Shown here: piece after piece, positions 1-5,981 of the stretch
How positions within the stretch are numbered: position 1 is the first letter of the stretch
Layout of the letters: the number at the start of each line of letters is the position of its first letter
NCBI GenBank assembly: GCA_031274465.1
Contig: JAISQC010000134.1
Span: 1 to 6,527 of the forward strand
Source of the DNA: Synergistaceae bacterium
GTDB lineage: Bacteria; Synergistota; Synergistia; Synergistales; Synergistaceae
Direction: 5' to 3'
DNA: 6,527 nucleotides
Translations under genes and position numbers: made by a program
The notes under the pieces: generated by a model
Database searches by the model: none
What the model saw: the letters and a program-made list of their open reading frames with translations, nothing else
What the model was told of the DNA's origin: nothing

Positions 1-1
1 C

Positions 2-73
2 ATACTTACGGGGATGGTCGGAGCGCCTATTTTCATTCTGCTGATATCAAGACGGAGGGTTCGCCTGAAATGA
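2..73 (+). CDS. FecCD-family ABC transporter permease, C-terminal end (5' part off the window)
   Basis: Reading from base 2 gives ILTGMVGAPIFILLISRRRV followed by RLK and a TGA stop at 71-73. A Gly-x-x-Gly-Ala-Pro-x-Phe segment followed by hydrophobic residues and a basic tail is how FecCD/BtuC permeases (iron-siderophore, haem or vitamin B12 importers) normally end. In the family this is the last membrane helix plus its short cytoplasmic tail. The stop overlaps the start of the next gene in an ATGA arrangement (ATG at 70-72, TGA at 71-73), which is typical of a permease and ATPase made from one transcript with coupled translation. Only 23 residues are visible, so the substrate cannot be told. 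The identification rests on this short motif together with the adjoining ATPase. Confidence 0.8.
   Translation: MLTGMVGAPIFILLISRRRVRLK
54..59 (+). promoter_or_regulatory. Ribosome binding site for the ABC ATPase
   Basis: GGAGGG lies inside the 3' end of the permease gene, ten bases before the ATG at 70. It is a strong Shine-Dalgarno match and supports that start, which overlaps the permease stop. Confidence 0.7.
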
Positions 74-846
74 GCGTAATCGCGGTCGATAACGCGGCAT
101 TCAGTTACGGCGGCGGCCGACGTATTTTCGGGGGCGTTTCGTTTTCGCTCGAGCGAGGCCAGATACTCTCCGTCATCGGGCCGAACGGTTCGGGAAAATC
201 GACGCTGCTGAACTGCATGGCGGGCCTGCTGAAACTGGATTCCGGCGAGATATGGCTGAATGGCAAAAACCAGAAATCGCTGAAACCGAAAGAAGCCGCC
301 AAAATCATCGGCTACGTCCCGCAAAACCATTTGCCAGTGTACGGCTACACAGTCCGCGATTTCGTCGTCATGGGCAGAGCGCCCCACATCGGGATATTCG
401 CTTCGCCGGGAGCACTCGAGTACGAAATGGCTGAACGCGCCATGGAGACGATCGGAATATCGCACATCGCAGAGCGGCAATACACCGAAATCAGCGGAGG
501 CGAACGCCAGCAGGCGACCATAGCCCGCGTCATCGCGCAGCGGCCGAAGGTCATAATGATGGACGAGCCGACGTCGTCGTTGGATTACGGCAACCAGATG
601 CTCGTCCTGAGACTGATAAAGCGCCTCTCCTCCGAAGGCTACGCGGTCATAATGACGACCCATACGCCCGACCACGCCATCATGCTCGGCGGCACGGTCG
701 CACTGATTGACCGCTCGGGCAAGCTGCGCGTCGGAAGCACAGAAGAAATAATGAACGAGGAGACGCTGAAAGAAGTTTACCGCGTGAATCTGAAGCTCGT
801 TTACGTGGAGCAAGCTGGGCGCGTTGCCTGCATCCCTGTTAGCTGA
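70..846 (+). CDS. FecE/BtuD-type ABC transporter ATP-binding protein (iron chelate, haem or cobalamin import)
   Basis: Cytoplasmic ATPase of a FecCD-type importer, 258 residues, the usual length for the family. All motifs of a working nucleotide-binding domain are visible: A-loop Tyr13, Walker A GPNGSGKST at 37-45, Q-loop Gln85 in YVPQNH, signature SGGERQ at 142-147, Walker B VIMMDE at 161-166, D-loop SSLD at 169-172 and switch His198 in TTHTPDH. The C-terminal tail resembles the FepC/FecE/HmuV/BtuD group (COG1120). Such proteins power uptake of ferric siderophore, haem or vitamin B12 through a permease dimer fed by a periplasmic binding protein. The permease lies immediately upstream with a four-base overlap; the binding protein is not in view. 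The start is fixed by the GGAGGG at 54-59. The exact substrate cannot be decided from the ATPase. No Fur box or riboswitch is visible, since the operon's 5' end lies outside the window. Confidence 0.95.
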   Translation: MSVIAVDNAAFSYGGGRRIFGGVSFSLERGQILSVIGPNGSGKSTLLNCMAGLLKLDSGEIWLNGKNQKSLKPKEAAKIIGYVPQNHLPVYGYTVRDFVVMGRAPHIGIFASPGALEYEMAERAMETIGISHIAERQYTEISGGERQQATIARVIAQRPKVIMMDEPTSSLDYGNQMLVLRLIKRLSSEGYAVIMTTHTPDHAIMLGGTVALIDRSGKLRVGSTEEIMNEETLKEVYRVNLKLVYVEQAGRVACIPVS

Positions 847-855
847 TGTATCAGC
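842..855. other. Short palindrome spanning the two convergent stop codons (possible weak bidirectional terminator)
   Basis: The sequence GCTGATGTATCAGC is a five-base-pair stem (GCTGA / TCAGC) around a TGTA loop. The ATPase stop TGA (844-846) and the complement of the phosphatase stop (851-853) sit in opposite arms. It is the only inverted repeat I see at the convergent junction. The stem is short and lacks a clear T-run on either side (only CTTTC on the plus side). Part of the symmetry follows simply from two TGA stops facing each other. I record it as the candidate boundary element, not as an established terminator. Confidence 0.2.
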
Positions 856-1462
856 CTTTCACCAGTATCCCGTCAGCCGCTTCGCGCAGGGAATCGGCTA
901 TTATGTCGGGGGCGGGGTCGGAGGGCGAGATCTCGTTCGAATCGTTCACTATGCGCGCCGTCCTGCATCCAGCGGCGCGCCCGCACATTACGTCCGTCGC
1001 CCTGTCGCCTATCATCCACGACGACGCCAGATCGAGATCGTAAAACGCTTCGGCCAGCTTCAGGAAATATGGGTTTGGCTTCCGCTCCAGCGACTCGCCC
1101 GAAAAAAACGGCGCAACGCCCTTGGGGTGGCTGAACGAGTAATAGGCCTCGGCCACTTTCAGCCCGGCCCCGGCGATGAGCGAATCGACGTGGCGGGCCG
1201 TTTCAGCTAGGGATTTAAGCGAAACCTTGCCCTTCGCGAAGGCACCCTGATTTGACACGATAAATAGCAAAAAGCCCGCGTCAGAAAAACGCCTCATCGC
1301 GTCGAAAACGCCAGGCAGGATCACCACGTCCTCCGGGCGCAGCGGCCCCTCGAACTCGCCCCATCTCTCATAATATACGTTTTCATTGATGACCCCGTCC
1401 CTGTCGAGGAAAACAGCCCTATGCCCGCTCAAATCCTTACTCACCCCCGCCGACTCGCGCAT
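851..1462 (-). CDS. HAD-superfamily phosphatase, GmhB/HisB-N-like, without the zinc-binding residues
   Basis: A 203-residue HAD hydrolase of the IIIA type. Motif I is DRDGVIN with nucleophile Asp20 and acid/base Asp22; motif II is Ser70 in VSNQG; motif III is Lys128 in RKPNP; motif IV is GDRATD with Asp153 and Asp157. The fold group includes D-glycero-D-manno-heptose-1,7-bisphosphate 7-phosphatase (LPS heptose synthesis) and the histidinol-phosphatase domain of HisB. Those enzymes normally carry a Cys-x-His...Cys-x-Cys zinc site before motif III. Here the matching places read Ser109, Ser111, Ser124 and Glu126, so the zinc loop is kept in outline but its ligands are gone. A sugar-phosphate phosphatase is the best inference; the heptose substrate is unproven. 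The ATG at 1462 follows the thioesterase stop by seven bases. A GTG at 1444 is another possible start, and no strong ribosome site decides between them. It is the last gene of the minus-strand block. Confidence 0.85.
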   Translation of the reverse strand: MRESAGVSKDLSGHRAVFLDRDGVINENVYYERWGEFEGPLRPEDVVILPGVFDAMRRFSDAGFLLFIVSNQGAFAKGKVSLKSLAETARHVDSLIAGAGLKVAEAYYSFSHPKGVAPFFSGESLERKPNPYFLKLAEAFYDLDLASSWMIGDRATDVMCGRAAGCRTARIVNDSNEISPSDPAPDIIADSLREAADGILVKG

Positions 1463-1469
1463 TGTCGCA

Positions 1470-2203
1470 TCAAATTTTCGCCCATGTCACGGATATGCGG
1501 GCGGCTTCCTCCCCCGTGGCGCTCAGGATCACCGAGTGGTCGTACCGGGCGCGCGAGCCCGAAATTTTTTTGGTGCGCACGGCGACAGATTCGCGTTTCG
1601 CCGAGGCTAGGAATTCCGCGTCCAACAGGACGGGGTACGACTCGACCGCGATCTCGTCCGGGGCGCACTCCAGCACCCAGTCGAAGTAGACCGTGTGGTT
1701 CGTGTGGCCGTTCAAATCCAGTTCGCTCCTGCGCGTTCGAAACGACGCCTCGGCGTCGAAATCGCGAAGCGCCCCGGGCAGGCCGTCCGCGACCTCCCCT
1801 CCCGTGTCTTCCGCCATTTCGAAGTACCTGTCCGGCAGCGCCCTGTCGAGCCTCACGGGGCGCCCCCGCTTCAAATCGACGACGATCCAAGACGACCACG
1901 CGTTCGCGATAACGCTGCCGTCCCGCCGGTCGCGCTGAACGCCCGAACCGACATCAGGTTCCTCTTCGGCTCGAACCATGTCCGAACGTCGATATCTCCC
2001 CTGCCCGGGCAGGAGAGCACACTGACCCTGTAACGCCGCAGCACCCACGTCATATCGCGCGCCATCAGGTCTTCGACGCCTATTCCAACGGAATTCGCGT
2101 GGCAAGCCGCGATCTCCTGGAAGAATTGGAGCAACACGCCGGGCTTCATCCGTTTGCGGGCATCGAGCCCATAATATGGAACGCTGAAAATTTTAGCGTA
2201 CAT
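1470..2203 (-). pseudogene. Acyl-ACP thioesterase (FatA/hotdog family), interrupted by a one-base frameshift
   Basis: The N-terminal half reads in one frame from the ATG at 2203 (MYAKIFSVPYYGLDARKRMK..., then ...WVLRRYRVSV and RTWFEPKRNLMSVRAFSA). The C-terminal half reads in another frame from about 1922 (DGSVIANAWSSWIVVDLKRG onward to a TGA at 1472-1470). Joined by adding one base at the G-run 1922-1924, they give about 244 residues, the usual size of bacterial acyl-ACP thioesterases, with the joint reading SATGG-DGSVIANAW. The catalytic Asp-x-Asn-x-His motif of the second hotdog domain is present as DLNGHTNHTVY, coded at about 1704-1718. The family hydrolyses acyl-ACP in the cytoplasm to release free fatty acid. 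As it stands, translation from the true start runs out of frame to a stop near 1871 and loses the catalytic half. Both halves look well conserved, so this is either a very recent mutation or a sequencing/assembly error. It overlaps the end of the acyltransferase gene by 11 bases. Confidence 0.85.
1922..1924 (-). other. Frameshift point in the thioesterase gene
   Basis: On the minus strand the frame reads GCG ACC GGC GGG ACG, and restoring the downstream frame requires one extra G in the GGG run (GGC GGG GAC GGC AGC). The change is equivalent to a one-base deletion. No X-XXY-YYZ slippery heptamer is present, so programmed -1 frameshifting is not favoured. The exact base could lie a few codons either side. 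Confidence 0.75.
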
Positions 2204-3074
2204 TGCCCTGCCCTTTCCCGCGCAAACCGCCGCCGTCAAGCTCCCTGAACCTCCTGTGCTGCGCGAGCCACTGATCCGGCGTCTCTCTTATTATGCGCTC
2301 TATGGCTTTGTTTATCGCAAGCGTTATCGCATATATCGTCTCGTCGCGGTCCCCCGCGCCCTCCCATTCGACCGGTTCGCCAAAGCGCATCACGTGGCTG
2401 AATGGCGACACCCTCCGCGTGTAAACCGGTATCAGCGGTTTTTTAGTGAGGTAGGCGAACACTGCGGCGCCTTTCGACGTGGGGGTGTTTATGCCGAACA
2501 GAGGGGCAACGACGCCGTCCGCGCCTCCGTGCTGATCCGGCATTATGGCAAGAAATTCGTTTCTGCGGAGCGCGGACAGGGCCCGCGTCATCGGCGCGGT
2601 CTTGGGAAGGCAGTCCACCCCGGCCACGGACCGCATCGTTGCTATGGCGTCGCGCTCCCCGCTGTCGCTGGATTCGCGAACTATGGCCGTCATCCTGTGC
2701 CCGCTCTGCGCGAACCACGCCGCCGCCAGCTCCCAGTTGCCGACATGGCACGCCAGCAGTATCCCGCCCACGCTGTCGTCGAGAGCGTCCGGGTTTTCGA
2801 CCTTCATCCATTCGAGCGCCTGTCTCGGGTCGCGCTGCAATATCGCAAATTCTATCCCGAGCCAGACGAGGTGATCGTAGGTGCCCCTCAGGATGAGTTT
2901 CCTTTCCTCCGGGGTTTTGTCCGGCAGGGCGATTTCAAGGTTGCGGGCCACTGTTTTCCTTCTTATTGGAAACACCCGCAAGAGGCGCCTGAAAAAAAAC
3001 GCCATGCAAGAGGCAACGACACCGGGCCTCACCATCCACGTCAAAAGCTTTATCGAACTCGACTTAAAGCTCAC
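2193..3074 (-). CDS. LpxL/HtrB-family lysophospholipid / lipid A acyltransferase
   Basis: A 293-residue member of the bacterial lipid A biosynthesis acyltransferase family (PF03279 type), which moves an acyl chain from acyl-ACP to a lipid A precursor or similar lipid at the inner membrane. The catalytic H-x4-E box is HVGNWE with His110 and Glu115. Also visible are the early ARNLEIALP segment (43-51), the PDQHGG segment (179-184), TPTSKGAAVFA near 197-207 and the closing PDQWLAQHRRF (266-276), which matches the usual C-terminal P-x-Q-W...H-R-R-F pattern. The hydrophobic and basic N-terminus suggests membrane association. The start is a GTG at 3074-3072 inside the end of tyrS (11-base overlap); an ATG at 3035 is an alternative. 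The next gene downstream also overlaps by 11 bases, so translation is probably coupled. Whether the acceptor is true lipid A, an ornithine lipid or another glycolipid cannot be told from sequence. Confidence 0.9.
   Translation of the reverse strand: MSFKSSSIKLLTWMVRPGVVASCMAFFFRRLLRVFPIRRKTVARNLEIALPDKTPEERKLILRGTYDHLVWLGIEFAILQRDPRQALEWMKVENPDALDDSVGGILLACHVGNWELAAAWFAQSGHRMTAIVRESSDSGERDAIATMRSVAGVDCLPKTAPMTRALSALRRNEFLAIMPDQHGGADGVVAPLFGINTPTSKGAAVFAYLTKKPLIPVYTRRVSPFSHVMRFGEPVEWEGAGDRDETIYAITLAINKAIERIIRETPDQWLAQHRRFRELDGGGLRGKGQGNVR
2211..2216 (-). promoter_or_regulatory. Ribosome binding site for the thioesterase
   Basis: On the minus strand AAAGGG lies seven bases before the ATG at 2203-2201, inside the 3' end of the acyltransferase gene. 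It supports that start over an in-frame start 12 codons upstream at 2239; the family N-terminus also begins near MYAKIF. Confidence 0.5.
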
Positions 3075-4359
3075 TCGCCCGTCTGTTGAAGCGAAGAAGC
3101 CTGAAATCCTTCTTGCCCACCCGCAACTGGACGTAGCCTCCGCCGAGCACGTCCTCCGACGTTATCTCATACGCCTCGTCCTGGACGCGGCCTCCGTTGA
3201 GGTAGACGCCGCCCTCCCTCACCTTGCGCCGGCCCTCACCTTTGCTCGACACGCCGCCCGAGGCCAGCAGAGCGTCGATTAGCGGCATGGGCAGCGGGGA
3301 GCTCACGTCTTCGGTCGGTATCTCCGCCGCGAGTGTGTCGAGCGTGGCCGCGTCCGCAGACCTCACGTCGCGCTCGCCGAACAGGACGGAGCTCGCATCC
3401 CTCACTCTCTGCGCGGTGCCCTCCCCGTGAACCCGCTCAGTCATCTCCCACGCGAGATCTTTTTGCGCTGTCCGCCTCTCCGGGTGCGCGGCGTGCCTGC
3501 CCATCGCGTCCGCGATCTCATCGAGGCTCGAAAACGAATACATCTTGTGCAGTTTTTCTATGTCGCGGTCGTCCGAGTTTATCCAGAACTGGTAAAACCT
3601 GTAAGGGCTCGTCTTTTTGGGGTCGAGGTATATCGCGCCCTCCTCGGTCTTGCCGAACTTATGCCCGGCTGCGGTCAGAAGCAACTGGAACGTGAGGCCG
3701 TAGGCCTGGCCTCCGAGCCGCTTCCTGATGAGGTCGATCCCGCCTATGATGTTCCCCTGCTGGTCGTTGCCCCCCATCTGAAGGGAGCAGCCCAGCTCTT
3801 CGAACATGTGGAAGAAGTCATAGGCTTGCAGCAGGATGTACGACATCTCGGTGTAGGTGATGCTCTTGTCCGGGTCTTCTATGCGGCTTCGGACGTATTC
3901 GCGGTTTATCAGGACGTTCATCGGGAAAAACTTCCCGGTGTCCCGGAGGAACTCTATGAAGCTTATCTTGGACAGCCAATCGTGGTTATTGGGCATGAGC
4001 GCGGAAGTTTCGCCGCAGTCGAAATCGAGGAACTTCGCCAGCTGTTTTTTTATGCACTCCACGTTGTGCTCGACTTTTTCCACCGACAGCAGGGCGCGCT
4101 CCTTCGTCTTGCCGGACGGGTCGCCGATCAGGCCGGTGCCGCCGCCTGCCAGGGCTATGGGCCGGTGCCCCAGCCTCTGGAGCCAGGCAAGCCCCATGAT
4201 CGGAACCATATTGCCGACGTGAAGGCTGTCCGCGCTCGGGTCGAAGCCGACGTAGCCCGTGACGATCCCGCGGCGCATCTTTTCGCCCAGCTCCTCGGGA
4301 TGGCTGCACCACTCCACGAAGCCCCGTTTTGACATTATCTCGCAAAAATTTTGAGGCAT
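3064..4359 (-). CDS. tyrS: Tyrosyl-tRNA synthetase
   Basis: Class I aminoacyl-tRNA synthetase that charges tRNA-Tyr in the cytoplasm. It has 431 residues from the ATG at 4359, close to the normal bacterial TyrRS length. Visible marks are YVGFDPSADSLHVGN (the HIGH-type box is HVGN at 47-50), GTGLIGDPSGK at 74-84, the tyrosine-pocket segment YILLQAYD at 174-181, GGNDQQGNI at 196-204, the KMSKS-type loop KFGKT at 234-238 and a C-terminal S4 RNA-binding domain from about 358 to 425. An in-frame GTG at 4392 would add 11 residues that do not look like the family; the ATG is preferred because MPQNFCEIMSKRGF is a usual TyrRS beginning. The gene follows the anchored protein by 36 bases and overlaps the acyltransferase by 11. 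I see no T-box leader, and the short upstream gap leaves no room for one. Confidence 0.97.
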   Translation of the reverse strand: MPQNFCEIMSKRGFVEWCSHPEELGEKMRRGIVTGYVGFDPSADSLHVGNMVPIMGLAWLQRLGHRPIALAGGGTGLIGDPSGKTKERALLSVEKVEHNVECIKKQLAKFLDFDCGETSALMPNNHDWLSKISFIEFLRDTGKFFPMNVLINREYVRSRIEDPDKSITYTEMSYILLQAYDFFHMFEELGCSLQMGGNDQQGNIIGGIDLIRKRLGGQAYGLTFQLLLTAAGHKFGKTEEGAIYLDPKKTSPYRFYQFWINSDDRDIEKLHKMYSFSSLDEIADAMGRHAAHPERRTAQKDLAWEMTERVHGEGTAQRVRDASSVLFGERDVRSADAATLDTLAAEIPTEDVSSPLPMPLIDALLASGGVSSKGEGRRKVREGGVYLNGGRVQDEAYEITSEDVLGGGYVQLRVGKKDFRLLRFNRRASEL

Positions 4360-4371
4360 GCTTTTCCATCT

Positions 4372-4377
4372 CTCCTT
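4372..4377 (-). promoter_or_regulatory. Ribosome binding site upstream of tyrS
   Basis: On the minus strand AAGGAG lies 12 bases before the ATG at 4359. The spacing is a little long. An out-of-frame ATG at 4369-4367 sits much closer to it and would start a non-homologous reading. It is the only strong Shine-Dalgarno match in the 36-base gap and is too far downstream to serve the GTG at 4392. Confidence 0.5.
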
Positions 4378-4395
4378 CGCAAATAGCGCCACAGC

Positions 4396-5940
4396 CTAAT
4401 AATAGCACATCGCGCTGCCGGACGACGCCGACTCGCAGATAACGAACACGCGCCCGAGGGATTTCATCGCGTCCTTGAGGTTGTTGGCCGATTCTTCGTC
4501 AATCGGGCTCTCCTCGTCCTCGTAGATCATGGCGCCCAAAGCCGGCACCTCGGCCAAAGACGCCCCGAGCCTCGGAAAATCCACGTATATCCATGCGGCG
4601 GCGGAAGTGGCGCCAGCCAGCAGTTCCTTGACCTCCAAATTCTGATCGACGTCCGGCGCGATGAGGCCGATCACGGCTTTGTCCTCGTCCGCCGCCGCGA
4701 TGACGGTAAAAGGCAGGTTCGTCACTCCGCCCTTTGAATATCCGTCAATTGGGGACGGTTCAGTCCCCGCGAAAAGTTCCGTCCAGAATTTATCCACGAG
4801 CTTGAACGACGTCTCCCCCCTGCCCGGGAGGTCTAGGACTATGCCTGGCAGGTCGAACCACAGGAGCTGAGTCCTGCCCCCAAGCGAAATTGCGGCTTGC
4901 CCGGTCATCAGAGCCTGAACCTCCGAGGCTTTCAAACCCATCTTCCGCAGGTATTCCGCCAGGTATCTGAACGCCGATGGCAGGGACTGCGCGTTTCTGC
5001 CGGGGTTGGGCATGTTGACCCCAAGGGACAGCACGAGGGGGTCGGGGATGAATAAATCGTCCCGCGACCAGTCATGCCCCCGCAAAGCCCCCGAAAAGGC
5101 CCTCCCGAGGATATGCTCTGCCCCGTTGATCCGCCACTTGGCCCTGGTTTCGCGAAGATCGTCGGAGGTCTTCCAAGATATCTCAATTTCGAGCGCGCGC
5201 TCGGGCGTGGGAAATTCATCTCCGCCGGACATCATGGCATGAAGGACGCCGCCGTCGGAGAGATACACGTGCCCCCCCCAGCCTTCGTCCTCGGGCCATT
5301 TTCTCTTCATTCCGGGCGCTATGCCGTCCCGGACCTCCATTATCCTGTCGGCGTCCAAGATCGAGTCGGCGACGAAAACCGCTTCGTCCTCCACCCCCAG
5401 GTATATGGGCAGCCCCACGTTGTTCGCGCGGAGCTGGAACAAACCCTTTCTATGAGTGCGGAGCAGTTCGGGCATTACGAAGTGCCGCTTCCACTCCTCT
5501 GGAAGCTCGCCGGAGCGCAGCGCGTCGTTTTCTTCGAGCGTCAGCGTGAACGCGCCGTACATGACGAGCCCTGCCGCCCGCTCGGTGATCACCATCGACA
5601 TGGCCTCCGCCGTGTCGAATATCGGCAAAAACAGCGTCACTCCGGACGCCCCTCCGGGGGATACCGCCGTGCTGTCCGCGAGCAGGCGGGCGACATCTTG
5701 GGGGAACTCCCCCCTGATGGCGCTCATCACGATCGCAGGCGAGCCGGCGCCAACGTCCGGCAGAGCCTCCAGCAATGCGGCATACGGCGCGCTGCGCCGC
5801 TCAACGCGGAGCGATCGGATGAAAACCGATATTGTCAGGAGCAACAGGCACAGCGACAGCGCGGAAAGGAGCTTGCCATGGGAACGCGACGCAAAGCGTC
5901 CTCGGATGGCGGTGAGAATTTTGTGAAATACCGGGCGCAT
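4396..5940 (-). CDS. Unrecognised membrane-anchored protein (large extracytoplasmic domain)
   Basis: About 514 residues from the ATG at 5940; a TTG one codon upstream is too close to the ribosome site at 5945-5951 to be the start. The first 24 residues are basic (several Arg and Lys). A single hydrophobic helix follows at about 25-42 (LLSALSLCLLLLTISVF), then Arg-rich residues and about 470 soluble, rather acidic residues. I see no AxA cleavage site or lipobox, so a signal anchor with the bulk in the periplasm is the likely topology. No catalytic motif or repeat is obvious. Segments such as DPLVLSLGVNMPNP and a conserved-looking LGVEDEAVFVADS suggest beta-rich domains; a distant likeness to DUF3352-type proteins is possible but not shown. 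It ends in a serine/glycine-rich SASSGSAMCYY tail. It lies between the RNase-like gene (41 bases upstream) and tyrS (36 bases downstream), probably on the same transcript. I do not assign a function. Confidence 0.85.
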   Translation of the reverse strand: MRPVFHKILTAIRGRFASRSHGKLLSALSLCLLLLTISVFIRSLRVERRSAPYAALLEALPDVGAGSPAIVMSAIRGEFPQDVARLLADSTAVSPGGASGVTLFLPIFDTAEAMSMVITERAAGLVMYGAFTLTLEENDALRSGELPEEWKRHFVMPELLRTHRKGLFQLRANNVGLPIYLGVEDEAVFVADSILDADRIMEVRDGIAPGMKRKWPEDEGWGGHVYLSDGGVLHAMMSGGDEFPTPERALEIEISWKTSDDLRETRAKWRINGAEHILGRAFSGALRGHDWSRDDLFIPDPLVLSLGVNMPNPGRNAQSLPSAFRYLAEYLRKMGLKASEVQALMTGQAAISLGGRTQLLWFDLPGIVLDLPGRGETSFKLVDKFWTELFAGTEPSPIDGYSKGGVTNLPFTVIAAADEDKAVIGLIAPDVDQNLEVKELLAGATSAAAWIYVDFPRLGASLAEVPALGAMIYEDEESPIDEESANNLKDAMKSLGRVFVICESASSGSAMCYY

Positions 5941-5944
5941 CAAG

Positions 5945-5951
5945 CCTTCTC
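5945..5951 (-). promoter_or_regulatory. Ribosome binding site for the anchored protein
   Basis: On the minus strand GAGAAGG lies four bases before the ATG at 5940-5938. The spacing is short but workable, and it leaves only one base before the TTG at 5943, so it favours the ATG. Confidence 0.5.
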
Positions 5952-5981
5952 GCCTATATCTGGTTTCTGCGGAACCGCCGG

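Noticed and set aside
1910..1935. Programmed -1 ribosomal frameshifting as the reason for the split thioesterase
   Set aside because: GGC GGG ACG does not form a slippery heptamer that would allow tRNA re-pairing, and I see no clear downstream stem-loop or upstream Shine-Dalgarno-like stimulator at the right spacing.
1996..2017. A near-perfect 22-base palindrome centred on CCCGGG, with a partly similar GC-rich stretch at about 4815-4831
   Set aside because: Both lie in conserved coding sequence and encode a Pro-Gly-Arg-Gly-Asp/Glu segment. Codon choice in GC-rich DNA explains the symmetry, and the copies do not extend beyond it.
2256..3089. A 277-codon plus-strand open frame opposite the acyltransferase
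   Set aside because: It is antisense to a gene with an intact H-x4-E active site and its composition is that of a GC-rich shadow frame.
3427..4332. A 301-codon plus-strand open frame opposite tyrS
   Set aside because: It is exactly antisense to a confidently identified tyrS, its protein resembles no family, and long antisense frames are expected in GC-rich genes with third-position bias.
4360..4395. A T-box or other leader controlling tyrS
   Set aside because: The gap from the previous stop to the tyrS ATG is only 36 bases, far too short for a T-box, and it contains no stable hairpin.
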